64,000 nucleotides of DNA, taken from contig CM121341.1 of assembly GCA_051530055.1 (NCBI GenBank), positions 2,728,001-2,792,000 of the forward strand, in the 5' to 3' direction. The position numbers were made by a program, and so were the translations under genes. Below the pieces are notes generated by a model. It was not told where the DNA came from. It saw only the letters and a list, made by a program, of their open reading frames with translations, and searched no databases. This DNA comes from Neoechinorhynchus agilis (taxonomy: Eukaryota; Acanthocephala). Shown in pieces: positions 20,333 through 31,899 of the stretch; the first letter of the stretch is position 1, and the number at the start of each line of letters is the position of its first letter.

Positions 20333-23300
20333 CTCTTTCAGTCAGGTTGCGGTGGGCGGTGGCGAACGGCCACCTAAAACACAGCAAGCATTGATTGATC
20401 AAGCTATTAGTCAAGCAGCGCAAGCTCATCTAAAAAGCAAGGATACTGTTCAGTACCCTTCCATCCAATCCAATTCGAATTGCAACTCCGAGACCTATCT
20501 GGATCTTCCAGTCAAAAGTTGGCCGCATGTGATCACAATTTCGTCTTCTCCTTGCGATAACTCCGGCGTTACTATTTCTACTGGCAACTATGACTCCACA
20601 TTTCAAGTTTCTGGTCAGTCTTCGGATATTGGTTTGTCCGATAGAGAGGAGTTCGAAGCAAGGTTTCGGTGCCAGATTCTTTTTTTCTTGAAGTCAACAA
20701 AAAGCGGCAAATCTATACCGAGAGCAGTTCTTAAGGCCAACGTGGACACAAGAAATGAACTTGCAGCTCAACGATGTTTTTTCAAGAAATGGAAGTTAAA
20801 TTCCTTTCCAATGATATATCTAATCAGGACGATTTTCATTTCCCGCGATGCAGCGGATGTCAAAAGTGAGGCCGCTGGTCACAGAAATGTCCGAACAAAT
20901 CTATCGTTTGTCCGTACTGTGCTTAAAATCAGTGTAGCGAAAAATGCCCCAAATCGGCGGAATTATGTGCCAACTGCGGTCAAGCAAGTCATTGCGTTTT
21001 TGCAAGGTAATGTCCGGAATTCAAGAAGTATGTAATATGGTCGGAACACCAAATTTTAAAAAAGACAACCCCCGACACCGCCTGTCACCAACGACCTTCA
21101 GCCTCTTTTCAACGTCCTGCTCCGTTTCGGGAAATCATTCGTCCGGATCCGTCTCCATCAAACAGCACCAACAAGGAAGTTGCTTCGCCATTAGAAGCGC
21201 AATTTTCTGAATTCACAGCCAAAGTTATAAAAATTGTAGATCTGCGGATCAATACAGCCATTCAGCATCTTAAAACACGGCTTTCTAAGGACTTCGAGTC
21301 TATGATTTCTGCAAATAAATGTGGTTTAAATCGTGCCGAATCACATAGTCCACCTTGTTCCATTGTACCAAAGAAGAGAGAAAAAAGCGCACACAGCGGA
21401 CACTGCAATCGATTCCTCTACGGATAGCGACATTGCGGATAACGAGATGTTCGTCAAAAGGATAATCGCTGAACAAGCGAAGATACCAAATGATCAAATA
21501 CTAGTTGGTGCCGAAGCAAAACGTTATTCGGCCAGCAAACAAAAGGGCAGACCCCGATGAACGTGCGAGGTAAGTTGAGCAACAGTGGAATTCAGGTGGG
21601 CGAGTGGGAATTCCCAGATTACAATCCGAAATTATAAATAGCGACATCATTTTATTACAAGAGACAAAATCGCTTTATTCCTCAAACTTTTTAGCAGTTA
21701 ATCTTCCCGTGGATTATTTACCCTTTTTAACTCCTCCTATTTCCAATCACTCCCAAGGGTTACGTTACGTTTTTAAAGCTTCTCTTTATCCGCTCAAGCT
21801 TTCAGAATTCACTTCGCCTGACCTGTCTTATTCCATCTTTTTTATACGCTACGCGGGAACGAAAATTTTAATCTGTAATATATATGTTAGGCCCCGGAAA
21901 ATTCACTTGCATAGGACTAAACAAATTCTTAAAAATCTGCTCGATTCCAGAGTGGACATGCTCTTCGGAGATTTTAACGACCCTTCTCATAAATGGGTCA
22001 AAGCTATTAGCCGATCAACCGAATTCCACGACCTTATTTTTCTACCACCTCGCACTTTTGCAGCCAATTTGGATATTTGTTTCTTCAAGAGAACCTGTCC
22101 CTTCAAGCCATCAATCGTCTCGTAATCTTCCCTTTTCCCGCTTTCGGGGCACGACCTAATTGTTTGGAGCTTCGATAAAAACGTGCTACTCAACAAAAGA
22201 TTTAAATTATCGGTTCTCAACATCAATCCTTTTAACTACTGGTTCGAATTTTACAGCAGTTACTGCAGAATTTCTATCTATCACCAGTATTTCGTTTCTT
22301 ACCACAGTCCAACGTTCGTATCCTGGATTCCAGAAACCTAAACTTTTGTCTCTATACGGAAAAGAGCTCCATGGGGCCAAGGCGTGTGACGACAAGGCAT
22401 CGGTTAAATTCTGGGCATCTCTATATTGGCCTTGTAGGACCCGTTATCAGCTAAGTCAAGACACCAAAAGACTTTCCTCGCTTAAGTCTTATTCGTCGCC
22501 CTGGTGAAAGATCATTTCCCAGAAACGGTGTCGTCCGTGGTGAACGACCTCTGGTTCATGTATTAAAAGAACGGGGTTCGATAAAGTAATTGAATCCCTT
22601 ATCTCGGAGCACTCCCAAGGGTGTGTCCTCTACGTCAACGCTCGATTTTATCCCTTTATTAAGTAGGAGATTGGATCTAAAGTCAAGCGATATCGTTAAT
22701 TGTTGGCTATCAAAAAACCTACCTTGCAACAACGGCTTGCCTTTCAAAGCTACTAATGTTTTACATCAACGCAATATAGTTTATCTGGCTCAACGTATGA
22801 TTTGGTCTTCTCCCGAGCAATGGACATTTTCCTTATAAAGAATCGACGTAAATCCGTTACCTCGCCGAGCAATGCCAGGCCTATTTCCATTCAAAACTCC
22901 CTCGTTTGGATTTACGAGCGAGCTCTCTCTCGTTTCATTTTAAAATTCTCCCTGGAGCACATTTGCATAGACAATCGCTGTCACGGCTTTCTACCAGAAA
23001 GATCCGTACACACGGCATTCAAGGAAATCTTAGACAACTTCTCCTATAACCCTCATTCGATGAATATTCTTCTAACTTTTAACATTCATAAAGCATTCGA
23101 TAGCATAAATATCGAGTTTGTGATACACATTTTAAGATCTTTTAACTTCCCCGTCAACATAATCGCCCGTGTAAATAATATCCTTATTTCTAAATCGTTT
23201 TATTTTCAGCTCTGTTATTTCGAAACGCGTGGGTCTTCCCCAGGGATCTCCATTATCGCCAATTTTATTTTGTCTAGCGTCCCAATATCGTATTCAGAAT

Positions 23301-23730
23301 TGTTCTGTCTGCGGTTCACTTACAATTAACGCCGATGATCTTACAGCTGTACAATTTTTCTAAAAATAACAATTCAACGAGGGAATATTTAATAGATCCC
23401 ACGATGTTTTTTAAAATTTAATTTCTTTACTTGATTGATTGGAATTACCGTGTTCTCTAAGATTTCCGGTATCTTCTTCGAGTTATGAAGCAAAAAACTG
23501 GAATTCGTTTCCTCGGATACATTTTAAAGAAGAAGAGGCACACTGATCCGATTCACGAGCTATACACAATTAAGTGCTTTCTGTCTAACAGAGAGCATTT
23601 CGGACATCGATACAGGACACCAAGAAGTGAATCGTTCAAAATAAGACAGTCTGTCACCGACTTGAACACTTCTCCGTTTGCAATAAAGCACGAGAGCTTC
23701 TGCAAGAATAAATGTTGATCTCTTTTATGT
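20333..23730 (+). mobile_element. APE-type LINE (family K), broken copy 1
   Basis: ORF1 (about 20352-21560) has a conserved middle (WPHVITISSSP, FRCQILFFLKSTKSGKSIPRA) and Cys-rich knuckles at about 20850-21030. Its end overlaps the ORF2 start as ATGA at about 21559. ORF2 has an endonuclease (DIILLQETKS, MLFGDFNDPS) at 21604-22125, RT fingers (RPISIQNSLVWIYERAL), palm (HKAFDSINIE) at 22800-23180, then motif B and a degraded catalytic box (NADD) near 23330, and a thumb-like FLGYILKK near 23505. Frame changes and stops show it is inactive. Sister copies are at 31.9-35.7 kb and, inverted, 28.2-29.7 kb. Confidence 0.8.
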
Positions 23731-23806
23731 AAGAAGGATTTATACCACGAGTAATTCAGAATGCAAACTCACTTTCGAAGAACATTTAAGCTAAAAGTTT
23801 GTAAAT

Positions 23807-24470
23807 TTATTCTGCTGATTCTATAAAAATGCTGAACCTTTCAATTTTTCTACAATTTAAATCTTTGAAGACTTTAAAATTTTTTGTTACCGGGATTTCG
23901 TGGTGGCGGTTGAGGAACGGTGCCAGCAGACAGGCGCTAACCATGTTCCCGTGAATGGCCTCAGACAGTCGATCTGGGAAGGACCTCTTGTCCCACCAGT
24001 TGAGCCACCAGCTTTGTATACGAGCAGTTATTTCGGGTTCGACGGAATTTGTCATATTTACTTCGCTGCCGAGATATTTCACTGTTCTTCTCATCGTCAA
24101 ATTCACAACTTCTAACTTTAACGCTTCCGGTCCCATGCATATGGTCTTCAACCAGTTTACCTTAAGATCGTTAGTTCCCAAAACCTTAAGTCACCCTTCC
24201 AGACTTCGCTGAGCCTCTTCACATGTTTCAGCTGTCACAATCAAGTCATCAGCGGACAATAGCGCCCATGGAGGCTTTCGGGCGATTTGTTCAGTACTCA
24301 AGACATCCGTGGTCATGACGAATATCAACGGGCTGAGGGCTGATCCCTGATGCAATCCAACTATAACCTCAAAATAGTTCTGGCACAAGTGCAGGATCTT
24401 TCGGCACGCCCATATTAGGTCTCTCGGCACTGTATCATATGCCTTCTCGAGGTCCACGGATGTTGGACTA
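23807..24470 (-). mobile_element. LINE reverse-transcriptase fragment, different family
   Basis: The minus strand reads MDLEKAYDTVPRDLIW, then VGLHQGSALSPLIFVMTTDVL, LLSADDLIVTAETCEEA and VKYLGSEVNMTNSVEPEIT. These are RT motifs A, B, C and the thumb of a CR1/RTE-like LINE that differs from the other families here (family catalytic FADD is SADD). No endonuclease is attached. At least one frame change separates palm and thumb. Confidence 0.7.
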
Positions 24471-25310
24471 CAACGATTTCAATGTCCAGCCATCCGCCCT
24501 AACAACGTTTTATAAAAGCCAAAATTATTATGTTAAAGCTTTAGATTGGTGTTCTAAGGCCACAGGAAACAATTAAATGGTTGAATTCCTTTCTTAACAA
24601 TCGATTACAATTTATGGAAATAGGCAGCTTCGCCTCGAGCATCTTGGCAATCAACATGGGTTCCCACTAAAGAAGAAATGGTCGCATACCAATGTTTTAG
24701 AAGTATAAAGTAAACCGAAAACGTACAAATTGGAAGTAAAAGCAGAAATCGTATAAAAAGGTAGAGGACCATAAAATTAAACGAATATGTGAAGAAGCGA
24801 TCCCAAACCGCGATTAGAGCTCAGCTGAAACATCGCGTTTAAGTAGTGGGTTCATTAGAGTAGAGGATACTGTATCAAAACCAATTAATATTGAAGAAAT
24901 AAGTGCTTTACCCGGAATTTTAGGATGTATTAAGAAAGTACTCCAGTCCTTAAGTCCCAGTTTGAATTGCCAATCTGGTGATCTCGTTTTATCCCTTACC
25001 CATTCGCTCTAACAGGTCACTACATCAGTCTACTTTGAAACTTTATCAAGCTTTTAGATGGAATTCGTATGGATGAGGTCGCCTAAGCCGAACGTCGGCT
25101 TCTTTGGTAACTCCTGATCTGGTCTGCGGAGGGAAAACCCCTGGCTTTCAGATGCCTAACAAAGAAGCTTCCTTTAATGAAAAGACCAACTCCAGCCTTT
25201 TATAATGCTGCAACGATGGCTCAGACAACTCTGAAACTATAAAAGTACCAGCAACCTGACAATGTACTCTGGCGTCCATCAAAGTTGCAAGGAGCGCTCC
25301 CGAAGATTAA
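24471..25310. other. Unassigned repeat-rich sequence
   Basis: No conserved frame longer than a few tens of codons was seen. The sequence sits between an RT fragment and a duplicated repeat and is probably decayed transposon DNA. Confidence 0.3.
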
Positions 25311-26185
25311 ATGGACTACATCGAGGCGTAAACTTTTTGAGATTTATACAACGAAGTTGAAGAGTCAAAATCTGTCAGGTTTGCACCAAAAAATGACGAT
25401 CGACGTATAAAAATTATAAGCGCGTTTCTTTCGTTTTTTCGTGGTTTTTCGCTTTCAGCGTCGAAACGACGGCGCACGTTGTTTCGGAATTTTGGAGATG
25501 CGTCTTCGTGCTCTTCTCGTGAATGATTTCAAACGAGCTCGGGCGAATCGGTTTCTCAAGCTAAAGATGTAAGTAAATTCATAAAAGTTCAATTGGATTT
25601 TCATTAACGTTTTGGTAATTCTCCTTAACTGAGCGGATATTAACGCTTAATATTTTTAATTTTATAATTTTTCAGAATTACGATACTTTATGAACGAGAA
25701 GTCCTTTTGACATTGCAATCGTGGACCATTTGGACTTTGGCTTATAATAGCAGACTTTTTCTTGTTGTAATGAATCTCAACTGTAATTTCGGTTACTATC
25801 GCAGCGCTTAGTTGCTCCAAATTTTAATCCTAAATCAACCTTAAGTTACACATTAAACCTTGGATCAAATGTTGATAGCCAAACTTCAGCATTCGCCGAT
25901 CCAAGTTGATTCAACTGCTGGCGATTTATAAATCCCGCACCTCGAAGACCGGAAAATAAGCTTTGCTCATCGCTAAGATACTGATCAAGGCGGGACATTC
26001 AAACGTAACTGAATTCCCTTGAAAGCTTTCTAATGCAACAGCAGTATTTTGCAATATCCCCCATGGTATCAACAAACTTTGCAGCGTTCGTCTTTATTAT
26101 ACAGACCAATTGAAACTGGTCTCTTATTTGCGGGAACTTGAAATGATGTCAGAATTAAAAGCAGTCGTGCCATGGACTGCTTCCA
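25311..26185 (+). repeat. Interspersed repeat family A, long copy 2
   Basis: Second near-identical copy of 3791-4662, with the same intron-like GTAAGTAAATTC...TTTTTCAG interval. At its right end it jumps from the 4660 position straight to the 4886 position of the first copy (TTCCAACTTTTAGGCTTCC). A few single-base differences are visible, so the duplication is recent. Confidence 0.75.
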
Positions 26186-26443
26186 ACTTTTAGGCTTCCA
26201 TGATAATGTTTTTCCCGTGCAACACCTTCGCTATTTAATCTCGATCGTCGAACGGCTTTCCAACGTCACTAGTGAACTCTAATCGACATCTTCAACTCGT
26301 TCACGCAAACGAGTGATTTTCCTCGTCCATTCTTTTTTCCCGATATAGGAAAGTTTTCGATTGACAACTGCGTTGCATCGTTCACACGAGATTTCATAAA
26401 CGGCGTTTTTTTTAAGTTTTACTGGCAAGCCGGTATTGTTATC

Positions 26444-27028
26444 ATCATTAAATTTTAGTCTATCCCTTTCTTGTCCGGCTTAGTTTTTAGGCATAAAGCC
26501 AAACAATAACATCAGAGAAGTGATATAACCACGTAGTCTCTAATGCACGGTTAAGAGTTTGTACATTCCTCCGGATCCTCAGATACCTAGAAACTCACTT
26601 TTCACCGCCTCCGGCAGGTGCTCAAGAGTACGCAGTATGCGCAGCCAGGCCTCTGGCGCCAGCCTGCAGTTGTGCTTTCTCCTTTCCGCTCTTGCTATTG
26701 CTGCACGAGTCCTTGCCCCCGCCCAGTTCGGATGCCCTTCTTTGCGTTTGTCGCCAAACACAAACAACCCCGGAGACAACACGCTTTTTATTGTTTCTCC
26801 GCAACAGCTGGGTCTACGACTCATGACCCTCCTCGCTTCCGCGAAGCCTTCTTTGAGGGTCCTATGTTTAGCGTAGATGAACTGGAGGCTGCATCCGCAC
26901 CCTCCGCAGTACGTTCTTCGCTGAGCCCCGTCATCGCCGGCGCCGTTGGTGGACTCGCAGCCGTCTGTCTGGCTTTATGCCTAAAAAAATAAGCCGGACA
27001 AGAAAGGGATAGACTAAAATTTAATGAT
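26444..27028 (+). mobile_element. 585-bp terminal-inverted-repeat element with GC-rich interior
   Basis: A 57-bp left arm (26444-26500, ATCATTAAATTTTAGTCTAT...) is repeated almost perfectly as its complement at 26971-27028. The interior is clearly more GC-rich than the neighbourhood. A 12-bp direct repeat ATAAACGGCGTT occurs at 27027-27038 and at 26396-26407, the latter 36 bp outside the left arm. No transposase is present. It could be a foldback element or MITE that captured foreign coding DNA. Confidence 0.6.
26618..26992 (+). CDS. Unidentified ORF inside the inverted-repeat element
   Basis: A 124-codon frame, Cys- and Pro-rich at the start, ending in a likely membrane segment (VIAGAVGGLAAVCLALCL) and two lysines. 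The last codons lie in the right inverted-repeat arm. The high GC could produce such an open frame by chance; another frame (26559-26876) is also open. No homologue is recognised. Confidence 0.2.
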   Translation: MLKSTQYAQPGLWRQPAVVLSPFRSCYCCTSPCPRPVRMPFFAFVAKHKQPRRQHAFYCFSATAGSTTHDPPRFREAFFEGPMFSVDELEAASAPSAVRSSLSPVIAGAVGGLAAVCLALCLKK

Positions 27029-28110
27029 AAACGGCGTTGCTACGGCCACAGAGAGATATTTTCCCTCGTTCTCCCTTCGTGTCCCTGCATGTGCCCGGCG
27101 AATACCTGCACATAATGTATTATTTTGGACATTCGCTAGGCGATTTATGATGTCCTGTCCTCGTCTGTATTCAGCGCAGGTGCATTTCTGTCTACTAAGC
27201 ATACATCCATTCCCGATTTTTGCAGCCATCGTTTAACATCGCTCATCCAACACTTCCTTGTGACGCTGCACCTTGGCACCACTTGCCCGTGGTTCATAAC
27301 CTGGAGGTTGGTATCCAGCAGCCTCACACTCTCTCTGAACGACCCAATGGAAGCGAATTCCATATGATAACAGACGCATCATCCACTGTCTCTTGTAAGC
27401 AGCTTGGCGCATCAACAACTTCCAAAAATCTCTCTTGCCTGAGGTGGTGCTTCAGTCAAAGAAGTAAAGGAAATTTCCATTTTATCGTCATCTACTAGCC
27501 ACGCGAACCCTGGCCCGTCTTTGATATGATGGCGCCATAAGCCTCGCTGATATATGACCGACGTCCAAGACAAGTTCACCACTTCATCCAATTTCTTGAA
27601 AATTTCCAGCCTAGGAATCTGAAACGCCACTGTCTGTAAGATATGCAGCATTAAAACATATTCCTGCTGACGATCGGACTGGTTAGAAAACACCTCATCA
27701 AAGTTGTTCCAAAGAATCTTGTATTTTGATTTTTTTGTCACACTCCCAGGCGGACAAAGTACATGATAAATGTCATCAAACGTGAAATTCCAGCACGGCT
27801 GGAGCTCTGAAACCTCTTCTTTCTTGGAGTCGTCCCATGTCATCCCGTGCTTGTCGGCCAATCTACGGAGATACTTCTCATGCTTCTGGAGTTTCCACTT
27901 TGCGCACTCTCCGCAATCCTTAACTCCACAAGTGACATATAGGTCCTGGTAGTATTTCTGATACGTCCTCGGATCGACTATCTCCTAACCAATTCGCCAA
28001 CCGGCAGCACCCTTGTGCTCTTCACTATAATCTGAACACCCTTCACAAGGCAATCTTTTTGTCTCACATAGAGCATACCGAACTTGAGCGTCCCTTAAAT
28101 TTTGGCTCTT
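27014..28110 (-). pseudogene. Unidentified Cys-rich coding region
   Basis: The minus strand holds clearly protein-like sequence: CETKRLPCEGC near 28060, then TYQKYYQDLYVTCGVKDCGE, KYLRRLADKHGMTWDD and FTFDDIYHVLCPPGS (27861-27412). A following open frame (27418-27014) has basic Arg/Cys-rich segments. Base composition is higher in GC than the AT-rich flanks. No domain is recognised: it may be a captured gene, a decayed element protein or an old viral gene. It is not a single open frame. Confidence 0.35.
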
Positions 28111-28159
28111 CGTACGAAAACTCCTCGTCATCTATTAAGTATTCCTCATCAAAGTATAA

Positions 28160-29730
28160 TTTTATGAGTACTTTTCCAGCCTAGGATTTATCGTCACATT
28201 TCTCCACATGCGAAAAGAGCGACTTTCATACGGACGAGAGAAAATCCTCACCCGAATTAAGGGTATTGTTAATATACGGTAAGATGTATGGCGGATTATT
28301 ACGGGAAGAGGCCAACGATAACAGATTTTTGCTGAATAAACGGAAATAGGCAACGTTGAGTGAGAGATGTGATAAGTTTTTCGGATTGCAAAGTTGTGAC
28401 TGATTGACCATATAAAGATATCATGACCTAAAGTGTCAAAAAAGGCACCTGACAGTCGAATTGAATCAAAAAGTTCAGATATTTCTTATATATGATCAGA
28501 TCCAGGAACGAATGTGTATTGGAAACGAGATTATGGAATGCAGGGAAAGTTAAGGAGTAATAAGGTTTAACTGCATTAACGATGGCTCTGGATCATTTCA
28601 AAGACGGATCGTTATAATCTCCCACAATAAAATCAATATTAGCCATGAGAAGCCATTTGAATCTGTTTTTAACGAACGTCCGATGGATGAAACCCGGTCT
28701 AATGTACAAAATAATGAGGGTAAGAAATTTCCGATTCACTAAGAGTTTGAAAAGGGCGTAGGAAATTTCCGCCCTTTGCGAGAAGTGAAAAATTGATATA
28801 AGACCTTGTGAGGCAGGACTGAATGGAGCAGTAATGAAAGAGTTAAACTCTGAACAGTTCAACTGAGGTAGAAAGTTATATAGTTGGTCCAGGGTATAAA
28901 TTCTTTTCGTTTCCGGCAGAAAGATGATAGAAACACCAGGTACGAAACGAGCTGGCTTAGCAAGATTAGTCTCCCCCCCCACAGTTCCACTGTAACACCC
29001 GGAAGTCCCCGACCATAACCTGAGCCTTCGAATAATCAGATTTTTCTAGCGGTTGCATCTGATAAGAAAGCCGCTGTTTCATTGTTGATAAGCGAGCCTC
29101 TCGCATAGATCATCTCTTACTTGCCTGGAACTTTCCACCATGGCTATTGAAATCGGGCTGCCTGTGTTGCGTGAATTTAGAAAAAACTTAATTTTCACAC
29201 TGAAGGGTTTCTCAAACTCTTTTTTATCTTCACGAGCTAAATCCGGTTGAAGTCCGTTTGCCAAGAATTGCACCTTTTGAGTGGCAGATTCGACCGAATA
29301 TACTTCATGCTGAAGATTGAAGCTAGAGAATTCCTTTAGACTGGATAGCCAATCGTGGTTCATCGAGCAGACTCTTAAGATTCCTCCATAGTAGGTAACA
29401 TGATCGATTCTTTTGACATCGTAGTTTTTGAATGAACGCGCCCATGGAACAACGCTATGCTTGTAAATCACGTCTTTAGGCATTATCGGGCTCGATTTAA
29501 TAGTGAGGATGTGAGGCCATCTTTTGATTGGATAAACTAAGTGTCCATGGTGAGATCCGATTGAAGTTGTCGACTGTTGAGGAATTCTTTGTTTTTGAGA
29601 ATCCTCCAACAGGAGCTGAGAGCTAGGGGTTGTCCCTGAGTCAAAGAGCAGTTGCTCTCGGGGCTCTGAGGATAAAGAAACCCTCAGAGAATTGGATAGC
29701 CATTTGCCACCCTCCATCGCAACAGCTTAT
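28160..29730 (-). mobile_element. APE-type LINE (family K), truncated copy 3
   Basis: Reading down from 29730: the family 5' start (GGAGGGTGGC), an ORF1 part with KRWPHILTIKSSPI and FSVKIKFFLNSRNTGSPIS (29717-29079), then endonuclease motifs VSIIFLPETKRIY and FIVGDYNDPS (28982-28593) and a weakly preserved rest to about 28160. The knuckle region and all of RT are missing, so it is a dead partial copy. Confidence 0.7.
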
Positions 29731-30047
29731 TGCACAAACATGAGCCAACGATATACCGACGACCTAGCGAACCTCAACCGCAACTCCGTGATATTTCCCA
29801 TCGGAATGGGATTGCTCGATTCAATTCTTGACGCTTATGGTGGCCGTGTTAAGGTGGCGTCTCACTGCCGCAGCTAAGAAGAATGTTGGAGGTGCTACAT
29901 ATCTTAGGGGCTAACACGAGCTCCGATCTGGTTACCCTGGACCCTAATGTCTGCTTTGGGCGTATAGACATTTAACGAGAGCAAACTATTAAAGTGATAG
30001 CAAACTGTTTAAACCAACAGGAGATTCTATTGTACAGTAAAGGTTGG
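29731..30047. other. No recognised feature
   Basis: Short stretch between a LINE end and the forkhead module copy B. No conserved frame was seen. Confidence 0.3.
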
Positions 30048-31832
30048 AGTGTCTGCGCTGATTATAGTCGCTTCACAACTGAAGAAGATACGGCATATGA
30101 AATAAGGAGTGCTAAATTCGTTGGGATCGCTGAGACGAACAAGGCTATAATCTAAAGCAAACCAGAGGTCCAAGTATTAATATCAGTTGAAAATGAAGAT
30201 TGTGGCGATGGCGAATAGCCCATATTCCTCTACCGTTGAAATAGGCTTCTTAACCGAATTTAACACGATATAAGCCTTTGAGATCTTGGCTTTACCATTT
30301 ACGTGGCTTTGGCGTCGATGGTTATAATGCTGTATTCTAAGATGCCATCCAAGATGGCGACAGTGCCTGTAGATTTGGCCTACTTCGTGTATTCAGAGAT
30401 AGCAATCTATTAGAATACATTATCGCATTTCCAAAATACGAGCTTGACCGATGTCAGATATGCTGTTTAGATTGCCTCTGTCTGTACCATGAATTATGGT
30501 GTCCGAAATTAGAGAATTTCTCCAAGAAGAATTGCAACTTCTATGCAAAACTGTTACTCATGTATTTTTAATCCTAAACAACTCTGGAGTCCCATGGACA
30601 AGAAATCAACCGCTAAAATTGATAATTGCAATGAAGGTGAATATCATCGTCATGTCCCTGAAGGAAATTCTTCGTAAAATTGCTTTCTAATTTTATTTAA
30701 AGCAATTAATTTTGGTTCGAAACAATAGATTCTGTTTTTGCTAATAATTTTCCGATTTACAAAGAAATTTTAGTTGAAAAGGCGAGTTTGTTCTTCAATG
30801 AAATTTTATTAGAAATCATAGATACGTTCTTTATTATCAAAAGACGTCTTAATCCTTAACTTGAACTCCCTGGTGGCTTCCATTTATCCATCTGATTTAG
30901 GTTTCTAGATCACCATTTCCGATCAACGGAAACTCATACTGATTCTCGGTGGCCGTTTGCCATCACTTGATTCTCCTGTTCGTAGATTCTTGAATTGTTC
31001 CGTTGAACTACTTCAGATACATTTCCATTTAGATGAGGACGCTGAATCCTTAATTCCTCGACAATTTGTTGTCGTCCTTTTGGTCGCCACAGTGGACCAC
31101 TCGTAATGCTATCACTGATCGCCCAAAACGATTTCCTCGGTCTTCCTCGAACAGGAATTTTCCTGAATCTTCGACAAAAAGACAGTGTATTCCTGATTGC
31201 TCCTTTCCATGACTTGCTATCTGTCCCTTGTTTGAAATATGGGAAATTCTCCTGAATCCATACGTAGATTTCATTGACCCGCAATCTTCCGGTCAAACTG
31301 TTCTCGATCGCTGCTTCTATTAAATCCGCATAACTTGCGTGGTCCCATTCGCTGATTGCGCCGTTAACTATTTCTGCAGGGGAATGCATTTGATCGGGGT
31401 CAGAACAACACCAAGAGAGAGTTCACATTGAACAGGTCCGAATCGTTTGGCTTTATCCGTAAATCGCTGTGAACAAACAATGGTAAATAAATGGACAAAT
31501 ATTTATCAGCATCGAGGTTGGTGTTTTAGATACCATTTTGTTAGAGTTCTTTGCTTTGTTGACTTAAAATGTGCTTATTAAACTTCGTTTCTTGGCAGAT
31601 CGCCGAAGATCAACTGATTAATCAGCGTTCTAACTTTTTTGGCATTGAAATAATGATTCTTATTAATCGATTATTTAATCAAATCAATATTTAATTTTGT
31701 GTTTATTATCGGTCTCGGTCAATGGATGCGCCGGCGCTTCGTTAAGATTATAAAAATTGACGAAGGAAAGGACAACAAGTAAATAAAACTTTTCGAAGTG
31801 TTCTTTTCTTAATCGCTCTTTCAGTCTCCGAC
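30048..31832 (+). repeat. Duplicated forkhead module, copy B (uninterrupted)
   Basis: This 1.79-kb copy corresponds to 14708-15183 plus 19070-20332 and lacks the 3.9 kb present in copy A. It contains the second forkhead frame. At the joint it has its own short sequence TCTATGCAAAACTGTT that copy A lacks. Only scattered single-base changes separate the copies. Confidence 0.8.
30934..31389 (-). CDS. Small divergent forkhead-domain protein, copy B
   Basis: Encodes the same 151 residues as the copy at 19452-19907; the nucleotide changes seen do not alter this frame. The same forkhead helices are present (ENFPYFKQGTDSKSWKG, RNTLSFCRRFRK). It lies antisense to, and about 0.5 kb upstream of, a family K LINE, as does copy A. 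The two copies are about 11.5 kb apart in direct orientation. Whether either is a host gene or a passenger in a mobile module cannot be told from the sequence. Confidence 0.75.
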   Translation of the reverse strand: MHSPAEIVNGAISEWDHASYADLIEAAIENSLTGRLRVNEIYVWIQENFPYFKQGTDSKSWKGAIRNTLSFCRRFRKIPVRGRPRKSFWAISDSITSGPLWRPKGRQQIVEELRIQRPHLNGNVSEVVQRNNSRIYEQENQVMANGHRESV

Positions 31833-31899
31833 AATCACACCAATCGATTTGAGCTGCCATTTTCAATGATAAAGTTCCACACTATATCATGTTCCGTTT

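Noticed and set aside
26559-26876. Second open frame in the inverted-repeat element
   Set aside because: High GC makes several overlapping frames open; neither frame has supporting motifs, so only one was listed, at low confidence.
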